NCBI RefSeq assembly: GCF_024451105.1
Contig: NZ_JANGEY010000012.1
Span: 1 to 64,000 of the forward strand
Source of the DNA: Stutzerimonas stutzeri
GTDB taxonomy: Bacteria > Pseudomonadota > Gammaproteobacteria > Pseudomonadales > Pseudomonadaceae
Direction: 5' to 3'
Length of the DNA: 64,000 nucleotides
Shown here: positions 27,272-37,500 of the stretch, piece after piece
Layout: every line of letters begins with the position of its first letter
Position numbering within the stretch: the first letter of the stretch is position 1
Program-made: the position numbers and the translations under genes
The notes under the pieces: generated by a model
What the model saw: only the letters and a program-made list of their open reading frames with translations
Database searches by the model: none
What the model was told of the DNA's origin: nothing

Positions 27272-28413
27272 GCCTGTTCCGTCTGCCGCCGCTGGCGCTG
27301 TACGTGCACATCCCGTGGTGCGTGCGCAAGTGCCCGTACTGCGACTTCAACTCCCACGCCGCCGGCCCCGAGCTGCCCGAGGAGGCCTACGTCGACGCCC
27401 TGCTCGCCGACCTCGACGCCGACCTGCCCGCCGCACACGGCCGCGAGCTGGGCTCGATCTTCTTCGGCGGCGGCACGCCCAGCCTGTTCTCGGCGCGCGC
27501 CCTCGACCGCCTGCTGCAGGGCGTGAACCGGCGCCTGGGCTTCGCCCGGGACATCGAGATCACCCTCGAGGCCAATCCCGGCACCTTCGAGCAGGCCAAG
27601 TTCCGCGACTACCGCAGCCTCGGCATCAATCGCCTGTCGATCGGCGTGCAGAGCTTCCAGACCGAGCAGCTCAAGGCGCTGGGGCGCATCCACGACGGCC
27701 TCGAGGCGGTGCGCGCCGCCGGGATGGCCCGCGCGGCCGGCTTCGACAACTTCAACCTCGACCTGATGCACGGCCTGCCGGGGCAGGACGTCGACGGCGC
27801 GCTGGCCGACCTGCGCCAGGCCATCGCCCTGGAACCGGCCCACCTGTCCTGGTACCAGCTGACCCTGGAGCCGAACACGGTGTTCTGGAGCCAGCCGCCG
27901 CAGATCCCCGAGGACGACGTCCTCTGGGACATCCAGGAGGCTGGCCAGGCGCTGCTCGCCGCCGAGGGCTTCGCCCAGTACGAGACCTCGGCCTACGCCA
28001 GAGACGGCCGCCGCGCCCGCCACAACCTCAACTACTGGAGCTTCGGCGACTTCCTCGGCATCGGCGCCGGCGCCCACGCCAAGCTGAGCGGGCCGGACGG
28101 GCGCATCCGCCGCACCTGGAAGACCCGCCTGCCGAAGGACTACCTCGACCCGGCCAAGCGCTTCCAGGCCGGCGATCGGGTGCTGGAGGCGGCCGAGCTG
28201 CCCTTCGAGTTCCTGATGAACGCCCTGCGCCTCACCGAGGGCGTGCCGGCCACGCTGTTCGAGCAGCGCACCGGCCTGCCGCTGGCCACCCTCGCCGAGG
28301 GCTGCGCCGCTGCGCGCGCGGCCGGGCTGCTGGACATCGACCTGCAGTGGCTCAGGCCCACCGCCCGCGGCCAGCTGTTCCTCAACGACCTGCTGCAGCA
28401 CTTTCTGCCGTAA
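27268..28413 (+). CDS. hemW: HemW, radical SAM heme chaperone
   Basis: A 381-residue radical SAM protein. The cluster motif CVRKCPYC uses Cys18, Cys22 and Cys25, followed by [10 protein letters not shown] and the HemN-like C-terminal domain. HemW resembles the oxygen-independent coproporphyrinogen oxidase but is a heme-binding chaperone that delivers heme to respiratory enzymes. The start is taken as TTG at 27268, overlapping the rdgB stop (TTGA): it gives the expected N-terminus and no in-frame ATG lies before the catalytic motif. A weak ribosome binding site leaves some doubt about the exact start. Confidence 0.92.
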   Translation: MSLFRLPPLALYVHIPWCVRKCPYCDFNSHAAGPELPEEAYVDALLADLDADLPAAHGRELGSIFFGGGTPSLFSARALDRLLQGVNRRLGFARDIEITLEANPGTFEQAKFRDYRSLGINRLSIGVQSFQTEQLKALGRIHDGLEAVRAAGMARAAGFDNFNLDLMHGLPGQDVDGALADLRQAIALEPAHLSWYQLTLEPNTVFWSQPPQIPEDDVLWDIQEAGQALLAAEGFAQYETSAYARDGRRARHNLNYWSFGDFLGIGAGAHAKLSGPDGRIRRTWKTRLPKDYLDPAKRFQAGDRVLEAAELPFEFLMNALRLTEGVPATLFEQRTGLPLATLAEGCAAARAAGLLDIDLQWLRPTARGQLFLNDLLQHFLP

Positions 28414-28492
28414 GCGTGTGCGCCGTGGCAGGTCCGTCACGGCGCAGCGGGTAAACTGCGTCCAGCCTTTCCGACACTAGCCAGGAGCCTGC

Positions 28493-28816
28493 ATGGATCT
28501 GCTACTCGACCTGTTCGTCACCCTGTCGCGCTGGTGCCGCAGCCACCTCGACGAGATCGCCCTAGCAGTGATCGCCGCACTGCTGGTGCTGTTCGGCCCG
28601 CTGCTCAACGCCTGGCTGCAGCGTCGGGTCGGCAGCCTCAACTTCGTGTTCCGCACCCTGCTGTTCATCCTGCTCTGCGCCCTCGGCTACGGCATGGTCA
28701 TCGTCCACGCCACGCCCTGGCTGGCCAAGGGTCTGGCCCAGCTGAACAACTACACCCTGGCGCCGGCGCTGGCGCTGGTGTTCATCGGCATCGGCGTGAT
28801 CGCAGAGCGGCGCTGA
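28493..28816 (+). CDS. DUF3392 inner-membrane protein
   Basis: A 107-residue protein with three hydrophobic segments (about 22-42, 50-72 and 84-103) and the charged loop AWLQRRVGSLNFVFR between the first two. This pattern is the DUF3392 family, found mainly in gammaproteobacteria and of unknown function. AGGAG precedes the ATG. It is the last gene of the plus-strand block and is closed by a hairpin at 28845-28870. Confidence 0.85.
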   Translation: MDLLLDLFVTLSRWCRSHLDEIALAVIAALLVLFGPLLNAWLQRRVGSLNFVFRTLLFILLCALGYGMVIVHATPWLAKGLAQLNNYTLAPALALVFIGIGVIAERR

Positions 28817-28844
28817 GAGCGGCTCTTCGCGAACGCCAGAAACG

Positions 28845-28870
28845 ACGAAGCCGGGCAAGCCCGGCTTCGT
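28845..28870. terminator. Bidirectional terminator hairpin, DUF3392 gene / trmB
   Basis: A perfect inverted repeat, ACGAAGCCGGGC then GCCCGGCTTCGT with two bases between, lies between the ends of convergent genes. T-runs are short on both sides, so it may depend on stem stability. Convergent placement supports a shared terminator. Confidence 0.65.
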
Positions 28871-28887
28871 TGGCATCAGTGGGGTGA

Positions 28888-29610
28888 TCACTCCACGCGC
28901 TGGAACTTCAGGTCCCACACGCCATGGCCGAGGCGCTCGCCGCGGCGCTCGAACTTGGTCACCGGGCGCTCCTCCGGGCGCGGCACGTAGCTGCCGTCTT
29001 CGGCCAGGTTGCGGTAGCCGGGCGCAGCGTTCATCACCTCGAGCATGTGCTCGGCGTAGGGCTGCCAGTCGGTGGCCATGTGCAGCACGCCGCCGACCTT
29101 GAGCTTCTGGCGCACCAGCTCGGCGAACGCCGGCTGGACGATGCGCCGCTTGTGGTGGCGGGCCTTGTGCCAGGGATCGGGGAAGAACAGCAGCACGCGG
29201 TCCAGGCTGGCATCGGCCACACACTGGCGCAGCACGTCGAGGGCATCGCAGCTGTACACGCGGAGGTTGGTCAGGTTCTGCGCCAGGGCACCGCTGAGCA
29301 GGGCGCCGACGCCCGGCTTGTGCACCTCGACGCCGATGAAGTCCTGCTCGGGCGCGGCAGCGGCCATCTCCAGGGTCGAGTGGCCCATGCCGAAGCCGAT
29401 CTCGAAGGTGCGCGGCGCTTGGCGGCCGAACACCTGGTCGAAGTCGCGCAGGCCGTCCTCGAGCTGCAGACCGAACTTCGGCCAGCCCTGCTCGAGGCCG
29501 CGCTGCTGGCCGTCGGTCATGCGCCCGGCGCGCATCACGAAGCTCTTGATGGTGCGCAGGCGCGGCGCTTCGCCGGCGGTCTCCGGCGCTTGTTGGATTT
29601 CGTCGGTCAT
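28888..29610 (-). CDS. trmB: TrmB, tRNA (guanine46-N7)-methyltransferase
   Basis: A 240-residue SAM-dependent methyltransferase making m7G46 in the tRNA variable loop. The SAM motif is [28 protein letters not shown] and the catalytic/RNA-binding [15 protein letters not shown] are diagnostic. The start is the ATG at 29610 with AGGAAG five bases upstream, not the earlier GTG-type start that would add a non-conserved extension. It is followed upstream in the operon by thiG and thiS, an arrangement usual in Pseudomonas. Confidence 0.95.
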   Translation of the reverse strand: MTDEIQQAPETAGEAPRLRTIKSFVMRAGRMTDGQQRGLEQGWPKFGLQLEDGLRDFDQVFGRQAPRTFEIGFGMGHSTLEMAAAAPEQDFIGVEVHKPGVGALLSGALAQNLTNLRVYSCDALDVLRQCVADASLDRVLLFFPDPWHKARHHKRRIVQPAFAELVRQKLKVGGVLHMATDWQPYAEHMLEVMNAAPGYRNLAEDGSYVPRPEERPVTKFERRGERLGHGVWDLKFQRVE

Positions 29611-29692
29611 TGTGCTTCCTGAAAGACAACCGCGCCCTGCCATCGGGCAGGGCGCGCGGAGGGGATGGGCGGCAGCGCGGCCGCCCGGACGA

Positions 29693-30490
29693 TCAGCGGA
29701 TCAGGCCTTCCAGCGGCGACGAGGCGCTGGCGTAGAGTTTCTTCGGCATGCGCCCGGCGAGATAGGCCAGGCGTCCGGCGACGATGGCGTGCTTCATCGC
29801 CTCGGCCATCAGCACCGGGTGCTGCGCGTGGGCGATGGCGCTGTTCATCAGCACCGCCTCGCAGCCCAGCTCCATGGCGATGGCGGCGTCGGAGGCGGTG
29901 CCCACCCCGGCGTCCACCAGCACCGGCACCTTGGCTTCCTCGAGGATGATGCGCAGGTTGTACGGGTTGCAGATGCCCAGCCCCGTGCCGATCAGCCCGG
30001 CCAGCGGCATCACCGCGACGCAGCCGATCTCGGCCAGCTGGCGGGCGACGATCGGGTCGTCGCTGGTGTAGACCATCACGTCGAAGCCGTCCCCGACCAG
30101 CACTTCGGCGGCCTTGAGGGTCTCGATGACGTTGGGGAACAGGGTCTTCTGGTCGGCCAGCACTTCCAGCTTGACCAGGTTGTGACCGTCGAGCAGCTCG
30201 CGGGCCAGACGGCAGGTGCGCACCGCCTCCTCGGCGTCGTAGCAGCCGGCGGTGTTGGGCAGGATGGTGTACTTGTCCGGCGAAATCACGTCGAGCAGGT
30301 TCGGCTCGCCGGGATTCTGGCCGATGTTGGTGCGGCGCACCGCGACGGTGACGATCTCGGCGCCGGAAGCCTCGATGGCCAGGCGGGTCTCTTCGAGATC
30401 CCTGTACTTGCCGGTGCCGACCAGCAGGCGCGATTGATAGGTACGGCCGGCCAGGACCAGCGGCTTGTCGAACGGGGAAGACTGGCTCAT
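29693..30490 (-). CDS. thiG: ThiG, thiazole synthase
   Basis: A 265-residue TIM-barrel enzyme that builds the thiazole phosphate moiety of thiamine from 1-deoxyxylulose 5-phosphate, dehydroglycine and ThiS thiocarboxylate. Recognisable segments: [12 protein letters not shown]-like opening ([17 protein letters not shown]), VRRTNIGQ, the catalytic-lysine region [16 protein letters not shown], and [19 protein letters not shown] lies seven bases before the ATG. It is 60 bases downstream of thiS on the same strand. No TPP riboswitch is visible upstream of the pair. Confidence 0.97.
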   Translation of the reverse strand: MSQSSPFDKPLVLAGRTYQSRLLVGTGKYRDLEETRLAIEASGAEIVTVAVRRTNIGQNPGEPNLLDVISPDKYTILPNTAGCYDAEEAVRTCRLARELLDGHNLVKLEVLADQKTLFPNVIETLKAAEVLVGDGFDVMVYTSDDPIVARQLAEIGCVAVMPLAGLIGTGLGICNPYNLRIILEEAKVPVLVDAGVGTASDAAIAMELGCEAVLMNSAIAHAQHPVLMAEAMKHAIVAGRLAYLAGRMPKKLYASASSPLEGLIR

Positions 30491-30550
30491 CGGGAGCTCC
30501 TCTGCAGGCGTGCGCGAACGGTTGGCGAAGGGGGCGGCGAGCAGCACGGG

Positions 30551-30751
30551 CTAGCCGCCGCCGATGGCGTGCACCACCTCGACGCGGTCGCCGTCGCGCA
30601 GCAGGGTGCTGGCGTGCTGGCTGCGCGGCACTATGTCCAGGTTGAGTTCGACCGCAACGCGGCGGCCGGCCAGCTCGAGGCGGGCCAGCAGGTCGGCGAC
30701 GGACTGCCCTTCGGGCAGCTCCACAGCTTCGCCATTGAGCTGAATGCGCAT
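30551..30751 (-). CDS. thiS: ThiS, sulfur carrier protein
   Basis: A 66-residue ubiquitin-like carrier: [20 protein letters not shown] begins the beta-grasp fold, and the C-terminus ends in AIGGG. The terminal Gly-Gly is adenylated and converted to the thiocarboxylate that donates sulfur to ThiG. The length and terminal glycines are exactly as expected. It directly precedes thiG. Confidence 0.95.
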   Translation of the reverse strand: MRIQLNGEAVELPEGQSVADLLARLELAGRRVAVELNLDIVPRSQHASTLLRDGDRVEVVHAIGGG

Positions 30752-30791
30752 GGTGGGGGCCACTCGCGAGATTCGGGGAAAGGCCGGCATT

Positions 30792-31196
30792 CTAGCGCCG
30801 ATCAGCGCCGCTGACCAAGGCACCGGCCGGACGGGCGCGCCAGGCTGCCAGCGCCAGGCACAGCCAGCCGGCGAGCAGGCAGACACCGCCCAGCGGAGTG
30901 ACCGGGCCGACCCGCAGGCCGGCCAGGGTCAGCAGGTAGAGACTGCCGGAGAACAGCAGGATGCCGGCGACGAACAACCCGCCGGCCGCGCCGAGCAGGC
31001 GCGAGCGCCAGTGCAGGGCCAGCGCGCCGACGCCGAGCAGCGCCAGGGCGTGCACCAGCTGGTAGAGCACCCCGGTCTGGAACACCGCGAGGTGCTCGGG
31101 CGTCAGCCGGCCGCGCAGGCCGTGGGCGGCGAAGGCGCCGAGAGCCACCCCGGCACAGCCGAACAGGGCGGCGAGCAGGACGAACGGACGGGACAT
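30792..31196 (-). CDS. DUF423 membrane protein
   Basis: A 134-residue inner-membrane protein with four helices and the DUF423 signature [19 protein letters not shown] followed by [16 protein letters not shown]. Function is unknown (YgdD-like family). GGGAG lies nine bases before the ATG at 31196. Upstream in-frame starts lie within the intergenic region shared with mtgA and are not favoured. It is 40 bases upstream of thiS and probably co-transcribed. Confidence 0.88.
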   Translation of the reverse strand: MSRPFVLLAALFGCAGVALGAFAAHGLRGRLTPEHLAVFQTGVLYQLVHALALLGVGALALHWRSRLLGAAGGLFVAGILLFSGSLYLLTLAGLRVGPVTPLGGVCLLAGWLCLALAAWRARPAGALVSGADRR

Positions 31197-31339
31197 GGCA
31201 GCGACTCCCTGCAGGACGACGAAGGCGCCCATGATCGCCGCCCGCGCCGCCGGCGGCAAACCCCGCTGCGCGACGGATTGCCGCCGGCACGGCAGGACAG
31301 GCCGTTATACTGGCCCGCCGTGTTCCGCTCCGGTCCGCC
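31197..31339. promoter_or_regulatory. Divergent promoter region, DUF423 gene and mtgA
   Basis: The 143 bases between divergent genes contain TATACT (31306-31311) as a good -10 hexamer for mtgA, placing its transcript start about 20 bases before the ATG. A matching -35 is not clear. No other motif is recognisable. Confidence 0.45.
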
Positions 31340-32044
31340 ATGCGCCGCTCCCCGCTCCGCCGCCTGCCCCTCCTCGTCCTGCGCCTGCTGCTCGGCGCGA
31401 TGCTGGCCAGCGCCCTGCTGGTGCTGGCCCTGCGCTGGCTGCCGCCGCCCGGTACGGCGCTGATGGTCGAACGCAAGGTCGAGGCCTGGCGCAGCGGCGA
31501 GACGCTCGTCCTGCAACGCAGCTGGCGCCCCTGGGCGGAGCTGCCGGACGACCTGAAGATGGCGGTCATCGCCGCCGAGGACCAGAAGTTCGCCGAGCAC
31601 CGCGGCTTCGACCTGGCGGCGATCCGTGCCGCGCTGGCCCACAACGAGCGCGGCGGCAGCCTGCGCGGCGCCAGCACGCTCAGCCAGCAGGTGGCCAAGA
31701 ATCTGTTCCTGTGGTCCGGCCGCAGCTGGGCGCGCAAGGCCCTGGAGGCCTGGTTCACCGTGCTGATCGAGGCACTGTGGCCCAAGCAGCGCATCCTCGA
31801 GGTCTACCTGAACAGCGCCGAGTGGGGGCGCGGCGTGTTCGGCGCCGAGGCCGCCGCCCGCCATCACTTCGGCAAGGGCGCGCCCTACCTGTCGCGCCAC
31901 GAGGCCAGCCTGCTCGCCGCGGTGCTGCCCAACCCGCGCGAGCGCCACGCCGGCCGGCCGAGCGCCTACGTTCAGCAGCGCGCCGCCTGGATCCGTCAGC
32001 AGATGTGGCAGCTGGGCAGCAGCCACTACCTCAAGCGCCTGTAG
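31340..32044 (+). CDS. mtgA: MtgA, monofunctional peptidoglycan transglycosylase
   Basis: A 234-residue inner-membrane enzyme with one N-terminal membrane anchor (about residues 9-35) and a GT51 glycosyltransferase domain that polymerises lipid II into glycan strands. Catalytic motif 1 is AAEDQKFAEHRGFD (Glu80 is the likely base). GGSLRGASTLSQQVAKNLFL, KQRILEVYLNSAEWGRG and the following motifs are complete. There is no transpeptidase domain, so it is MtgA rather than a class A PBP. Confidence 0.95.
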   Translation: MRRSPLRRLPLLVLRLLLGAMLASALLVLALRWLPPPGTALMVERKVEAWRSGETLVLQRSWRPWAELPDDLKMAVIAAEDQKFAEHRGFDLAAIRAALAHNERGGSLRGASTLSQQVAKNLFLWSGRSWARKALEAWFTVLIEALWPKQRILEVYLNSAEWGRGVFGAEAAARHHFGKGAPYLSRHEASLLAAVLPNPRERHAGRPSAYVQQRAAWIRQQMWQLGSSHYLKRL

Positions 32045-32055
32045 GCGACCGGAAA

Positions 32056-32089
32056 CGCAAAGGCCGCACCCGAGGATGCGGCCTTTGCG
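32056..32089. terminator. Bidirectional terminator, mtgA / rpoH
   Basis: A perfect 13-bp stem (CGCAAAGGCCGCA and TGCGGCCTTTGCG) with an 8-base loop lies between the convergent ends of mtgA and rpoH, 12 bases after the mtgA stop. Confidence 0.75.
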
Positions 32090-32110
32090 ATGCCTTGAAG
32101 GGCGTGCCGG

Positions 32111-32965
<855 letters not shown>

Positions 32966-33060
32966 GGACACCCTCCGAGTTGCCGAATCAGCGCAGCACT
33001 ATAGCACCGCGTCATTCGGACAGGGAATCGCCGGAAATGTTCCCCCGAGGCGCGGCGGCC
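32966..33060 (-). promoter_or_regulatory. rpoH promoter region
   Basis: The 95 bases between ftsX and rpoH hold TATAGT (33003-32998, minus strand), a strong -10 about 35 bases before the rpoH ATG. The -35 is weak by eye. It is consistent with separate rpoH transcription although the genes share a strand. Confidence 0.5.
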
Positions 33061-34071
33061 CTACTGCGGCGCCAGCTGGCGCAGGTGGCGGGCCACCGCC
33101 AGCCAGGCGCCGATCCAGCCGAGCAGCACGGCGCCGACCAGCAGCGACAGGCCGTCCTCCACCGGCACCCCGGCGAGGGCGAAGTCGCTGTGGTACAGCC
33201 CGGCCAGGCCGACCACCGACTGGTTCAGCCAGCCCAGCCCGTACTCCAGCACGCCCCAGGCCAGCAGGCCGGCGCCGACGCCGTAGAAGGCCCCGGTGTA
33301 GAGGAACGGCCGGCGCACGTAGCCGTCGGTGCCGCCGACCAGCTTGATCACCTCGATCTCCGCGCGACGGTTCTCGATGTGCAGGCGGATGGTGTTGCCG
33401 ACCACCAGCAGCAGGGCCAGCACCAGGGTCACCGCCAGGCCGAAGACGAAGCGTTCGCCGAGCTGCAGGATGGCGCCGAGGCGCTCCACCCAGAGCAGGT
33501 CGAGCTGCGCCTGATCGACTCCGGGCAGGGCCGCCAGGCGCGCGCGCAGCGCCTCCAGGGCGGCCTTGTCGACTTCCTGCGGGGTGACCAGCACCACCGC
33601 CGGCAGCGGATTTTCCGGCAGCTCGCGCAACACATCGCCGAGCCCCGAGTGCTGCTGCAGCTGCTCGAGGCCCTGCTCGCGACTGATCCACTCGGCGGCG
33701 AGCACGCCGTCCATGCCGGCGATCCGCTCGCGCAGCGCCTGCCCCTCGCGGTCGGCCAGCTCGAGCTTGAGGAACACCGAGATCTGCGCGGCGCGCTGCC
33801 AGGAACCGCCGAGCCGCTCGACGCTGTCGAGCAGCAGCGCCAGGCCCATCGGCAGCGACAGGGCGATGCCCATCACCAGGCAGGTGAGGAAGCTGCCGAA
33901 CGGCTGAGCGGCCAGCCGGCGCAGGCTGTCGAGCAGGCTGGCGCGGTGGCTGTCCAGATAGGCGCGCAACAGGCCGCCCCAGTCGGTGCGCTCGGCCTCC
34001 TGCAGATGGCGCTGGCGCTGCTCCGGGGCGCCTTCCTCGGCGCCGCGCGGCAGTTGCTTGCCGGCGCCCAT
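33061..34071 (-). CDS. ftsX: FtsX, cell-division ABC-transporter-like permease
   Basis: A 336-residue membrane protein of the FtsX family with four helices: one near residues 60-82 and three in the C-terminal third (LAVTLVLALLLVVGNTIRL, YGVGAGLLAWGVLEYGL, LLVGAVLLGWIGAWLAV). A large periplasmic loop between the first two would activate amidases through EnvC-type partners. IENRRAEIEVIKLVGGTDGYVRRPFLYTG spans the FtsX signature. The start overlaps the ftsE stop (ATGA). Confidence 0.94.
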   Translation of the reverse strand: MGAGKQLPRGAEEGAPEQRQRHLQEAERTDWGGLLRAYLDSHRASLLDSLRRLAAQPFGSFLTCLVMGIALSLPMGLALLLDSVERLGGSWQRAAQISVFLKLELADREGQALRERIAGMDGVLAAEWISREQGLEQLQQHSGLGDVLRELPENPLPAVVLVTPQEVDKAALEALRARLAALPGVDQAQLDLLWVERLGAILQLGERFVFGLAVTLVLALLLVVGNTIRLHIENRRAEIEVIKLVGGTDGYVRRPFLYTGAFYGVGAGLLAWGVLEYGLGWLNQSVVGLAGLYHSDFALAGVPVEDGLSLLVGAVLLGWIGAWLAVARHLRQLAPQ

Positions 34072-34739
34072 CAGTTCGGCTCCCCGTCGCCGATCAGGCG
34101 GCCGCGTTGCAGGGTCAGCAGGCGATGGCGCATGCGCGCGATCAGGGCAAGGTCATGGCTGGCGATCAGCACGGTAGTCCCCAGGCGGTTGATGTCCTCG
34201 AACACCCCCATGATCTCGGCGGCCAGACGCGGGTCGAGGTTGCCGGTCGGTTCGTCGGCGAGCAGCAGCGCCGGCTGGTGGACCACCGCGCGGGCGATGC
34301 CGACGCGCTGCTGCTGGCCGCTGGACAGGTCGGCAGGCAGGCGGTCGCCCATGTCGCCGAGCGAGACCCGCTCCAGCGCCGCGCCGACCCGCCGCTCGAT
34401 CTCCGCGCGCGGCAGGCCGAGGATCTGCAGCGGCAGGGCGACGTTGGCGAACACGCTGCGGTCGAACAGCAGGTGGTGGTTCTGGAACACCACGCCGATC
34501 TGCCGGCGCAGGAAGGGAATCTCGGCGTTGCGGATCGCGCCGATGTCCTGACCGGCGAGCAGCAGCCGGCCGCTGGTCGGGCGCTCCAGGGCCAGCAGCA
34601 GGCGCAGCAGGGTGCTCTTGCCGGCCCCGGAGTGGCCGGTGACGAAGAGGAATTCGCCGCGGCGGGCGCGGAAGCTCAGCTCGTGCAGGCCGACGTGGCC
34701 GTTGGGATAGCGCTTGCCCACCTGCTCGAAACGGATCAT
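34071..34739 (-). CDS. ftsE: FtsE, cell-division ATP-binding protein
   Basis: A 222-residue ABC ATPase forming the FtsEX complex at the divisome. Walker A is GHSGAGKST, followed by Q-loop VVFQNHHLL, signature LSSGQQQRVGIARA, Walker B LLLADEPTGNLD and the H-loop ASHD. The signature reads LSSGQ where LSGGE/LSGGQ is usual, a one-residue change that other ABC proteins tolerate. It overlaps ftsY upstream and ftsX downstream by four bases each. Confidence 0.95.
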   Translation of the reverse strand: MIRFEQVGKRYPNGHVGLHELSFRARRGEFLFVTGHSGAGKSTLLRLLLALERPTSGRLLLAGQDIGAIRNAEIPFLRRQIGVVFQNHHLLFDRSVFANVALPLQILGLPRAEIERRVGAALERVSLGDMGDRLPADLSSGQQQRVGIARAVVHQPALLLADEPTGNLDPRLAAEIMGVFEDINRLGTTVLIASHDLALIARMRHRLLTLQRGRLIGDGEPN

Positions 34740-36010
34740 GCGCGCTCCTGCTCCGCGAACAGCGCCCTGACGAAGGCCTCGGCCTCGAACGGGCGCAGAT
34801 CGTCGATGCCCTCGCCGACGCCGATGTAGCGGATCGGCAGGCTCATCTGCTTGGCCAGGGCGAAGATCACCCCGCCCTTGGCGGTGCCGTCCAGCTTGGT
34901 CAGCGCCAGGCCGCTGAGGTTGACCGCCTGGTGGAACAGCCGCGCCTGGCTGAGGGCGTTCTGCCCGGTGCCGGCGTCGAGCACCAGCAGGGTCTCGTGC
35001 GGCGCGCTCTCGTCGAGCTTGCCGATCACCCGGCGGACCTTCTTCAGCTCCTCCATCAGGTTGTCCTTGGTGTGCAGGCGACCGGCGGTGTCGGCGATCA
35101 GCACGTCGATGCCGCGCGCCTGGGCGGCCTGCACCGCATCGAAGATCACCGAGGCGGAGTCGGCGCCGGTGTGCTGGGCGATCACCGGAATGTTGTTGCG
35201 TTCGCCCCACACCTGCAGCTGCTCGACCGCAGCGGCGCGGAAGGTGTCGCCGGCGGCGAGCATGACCTTCTTGCCCTCGTCCTGCAGCTTCTTGGCCAGC
35301 TTGCCGATGGTGGTGGTCTTGCCGGCGCCGTTCACCCCGACCACCAGGATCACGTAGGGCTTGTGGCCGGCGTCGATCAGCAGGTTCTGCTCGACCGGGC
35401 GGAGGATCGCCGCCAGCTCCTCCTGCAGCGCCCTGTACAGCGCGTCGCTGTCGGCCAGCTCCTTGCGCGACACCCGCTTGGTAAGGTTCTGCATGATCGC
35501 ACTGGTCGCCTCGACGCCGACGTCGGCGGTCAGCAGGCGGGTTTCCAGCTCGTCGAGCAGGTCGTCGTCGATGGCCTTCTTGCCGAGGAACAGGCTGGCC
35601 ATGCCCTCGCCGATGCTGGCGCTGGTCTTGGCCAGGCCCTGCCTGAGACGGGCGAAGAAGCCGAGCTTGGCCGGCTTTTCTTCCGTCGCCGCAGGCTGGG
35701 GAGCGGGCGCACCGGCCGGCGCGCTGGCCACCGGAGCGGGCGCCTCGGCCACCGGCTCGGGCTCGGGCTGCTGCGCTTCGGCCGCAGCCGCTGCGGCGGG
35801 TTCGAGCGGTGCCACGGCAGGCGCCTCCGCCTCCCGCTCGACCGCCTCGACCTCGGCAGGCGCCGCTGCGGCCGCGGCGGGCGGTTCGGCGGCCGGCGTC
35901 TCGACCGGCTCGACGGCGGTCTCGGCCTGCGCCTTCTTGCGGAACCAGCCGAACAGGCCTTTCTTTTCTCCGCTCTCCGGAGTCTTCTTGTCGTCTTTGG
36001 AACCAAACAT
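34736..36010 (-). CDS. ftsY: FtsY, signal recognition particle receptor
   Basis: A 424-residue SRP receptor GTPase. The N-terminal acidic A-domain (about residues 25-115) is Ala/Pro/Glu-rich and of low complexity. The NG domain follows, with G1 [19 protein letters not shown]3 [13 protein letters not shown] and G4 [10 protein letters not shown]. It targets ribosomes with nascent membrane proteins to the translocon. The ATG at 36010 gives the conserved opening MFGSKDDKK; the upstream extension is not conserved. It is first in the ftsY-ftsE-ftsX operon. Confidence 0.96.
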   Translation of the reverse strand: MFGSKDDKKTPESGEKKGLFGWFRKKAQAETAVEPVETPAAEPPAAAAAAPAEVEAVEREAEAPAVAPLEPAAAAAAEAQQPEPEPVAEAPAPVASAPAGAPAPQPAATEEKPAKLGFFARLRQGLAKTSASIGEGMASLFLGKKAIDDDLLDELETRLLTADVGVEATSAIMQNLTKRVSRKELADSDALYRALQEELAAILRPVEQNLLIDAGHKPYVILVVGVNGAGKTTTIGKLAKKLQDEGKKVMLAAGDTFRAAAVEQLQVWGERNNIPVIAQHTGADSASVIFDAVQAAQARGIDVLIADTAGRLHTKDNLMEELKKVRRVIGKLDESAPHETLLVLDAGTGQNALSQARLFHQAVNLSGLALTKLDGTAKGGVIFALAKQMSLPIRYIGVGEGIDDLRPFEAEAFVRALFAEQERA

Positions 36011-36135
36011 GGACGGCTTGCATCTCAAGTGGGCGGCTGCGCACTGACGTGGCCGCCAGGAAATCGGTTGGGTATCCTAGCACCTCATCGCCCGCCGGCG
36101 CCAAAACCGGCCGGCAGTCTGACAGGTCATTATTG

Positions 36136-37500
36136 ATGAACGCATCGACACGCCGCCTCGCCGGCCTGCTGCTGATTGCCCTCGGCCTGCCGCTGGCCGC
36201 ACGGGCCGCCGCACCGCAGCCGACCCACGAGTTCCGCCTCGACAACGGCCTGACCGTGATCGTGCGCGAGGACCGCCGCGCCCCGGTGGTGGTCTCCCAG
36301 CTCTGGTACAAGGTCGGCTCCAGCTACGAACGCCCCGGCCTCACCGGGCTGTCCCACGCCCTCGAGCACATGATGTTCAAGGGCAGCGCGCGGCTCGGCC
36401 CCGGCGAATCCTCGCGGATCCTGCGCGAGCTGGGCGCCGAGGAGAACGCCTTCACCAGCGACGACTACACCGCCTACTACCAGGTGCTGGCCCGCGACCG
36501 CCTGGAGGTCGCCCTGGAGATGGAGGCCGACCGTCTGGCCGGCCTGCGCCTGCCGGCCGACGAGTTCGCCCGCGAGATCGAGGTGATCAAGGAGGAGCGC
36601 CGCCTGCGCACCGAGGACAATCCCTCGTCGCTGGCCTGGGAGCGCTTCAAGACCGCCGCCTACCCGGCCAGCGGCTATCGCAACCCGACCATCGGCTGGA
36701 TGGCCGATCTCGAACGCATGGCGGTGGACGACCTGCGCGCCTGGCACGACGACTGGTACAGCCCCAACAACGCCACCCTGGTGGTGGTCGGCGACGTCGG
36801 CGTCGACGAGGTGAAGAGCCTGGTCGAGCGCCACTTCGCCGCCATCCCGGCGCGCCCGCTGCCGGCCGCCAGGGCACCGCTGGAGCTGCCGGCGCTCGGC
36901 GAGCGGCGCCTGACCCTCAGGGTCAAGACCCAGCTGCCCAGCCTGCTGATGGGCTTCAACGCCCCAGGCCTGGCCAGCGCCGCGGATGCCCGCGAGGTGC
37001 ACGCCCTGCGCCTGATCGCCGCGCTGCTCGACGGCGGCTACAGCGCGCGCCTGTCCAGCCGCCTGGAGCGCGAGCAGGAACTGGTGACCGGCGCCTCGGC
37101 CTGGTACAACCCCTTCACCCGCGGCGACAGCCTGTTCGTGCTCTCGGCGCGGCCCAACGTGCAGCAGGGCAGGACCCTCGAGCAGGTCGAGGCCGGCCTG
37201 TGGCAAGAGCTCGAGCGCCTGCAGAACGAGCCGCCGAGCGGCGAGGAGCTGGCGCGCGTGCAGGCCCAGGTGATCGCCGGCCTGGTCTACGAGCGCGACT
37301 CGATCACCAGCCAGGCTACCAGCATCGGCCAGCTGGAAACCGTCGGCCTGTCCTGGGAACTGCTCGACCGGGACCTCGACGCCCTCCGGGCGGTCACCCC
37401 CGCAGACATCCAGACCGCCGCCCGCAGGCTGTTCCAGCGCGAGCGCCTGACCCTGGCCCGGGTGCTGCCGCTGGAGAATGCCGAGGAGAGCCGCCCATGA
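36136..37500 (+). CDS. M16 family zinc peptidase (catalytic)
   Basis: A 454-residue exported metallopeptidase, signal peptide ending LAARA. The inverted zinc motif HALEH occupies residues 74-78, with a downstream glutamate in the IEVIKEERR region as third ligand. This is the catalytic partner of a two-subunit M16B (pitrilysin/processing-peptidase-like) pair. The second gene starts within the stop codon (ATGA). Pseudomonas homologues lie beside ftsY in the same divergent arrangement. The substrate is unknown. Confidence 0.92.
   Translation: MNASTRRLAGLLLIALGLPLAARAAAPQPTHEFRLDNGLTVIVREDRRAPVVVSQLWYKVGSSYERPGLTGLSHALEHMMFKGSARLGPGESSRILRELGAEENAFTSDDYTAYYQVLARDRLEVALEMEADRLAGLRLPADEFAREIEVIKEERRLRTEDNPSSLAWERFKTAAYPASGYRNPTIGWMADLERMAVDDLRAWHDDWYSPNNATLVVVGDVGVDEVKSLVERHFAAIPARPLPAARAPLELPALGERRLTLRVKTQLPSLLMGFNAPGLASAADAREVHALRLIAALLDGGYSARLSSRLEREQELVTGASAWYNPFTRGDSLFVLSARPNVQQGRTLEQVEAGLWQELERLQNEPPSGEELARVQAQVIAGLVYERDSITSQATSIGQLETVGLSWELLDRDLDALRAVTPADIQTAARRLFQRERLTLARVLPLENAEESRP

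Noticed and set aside
30752-30791. Possible TPP riboswitch before thiS
   Set aside because: Only 40 bases separate thiS from the upstream gene and no THI-box consensus is present.
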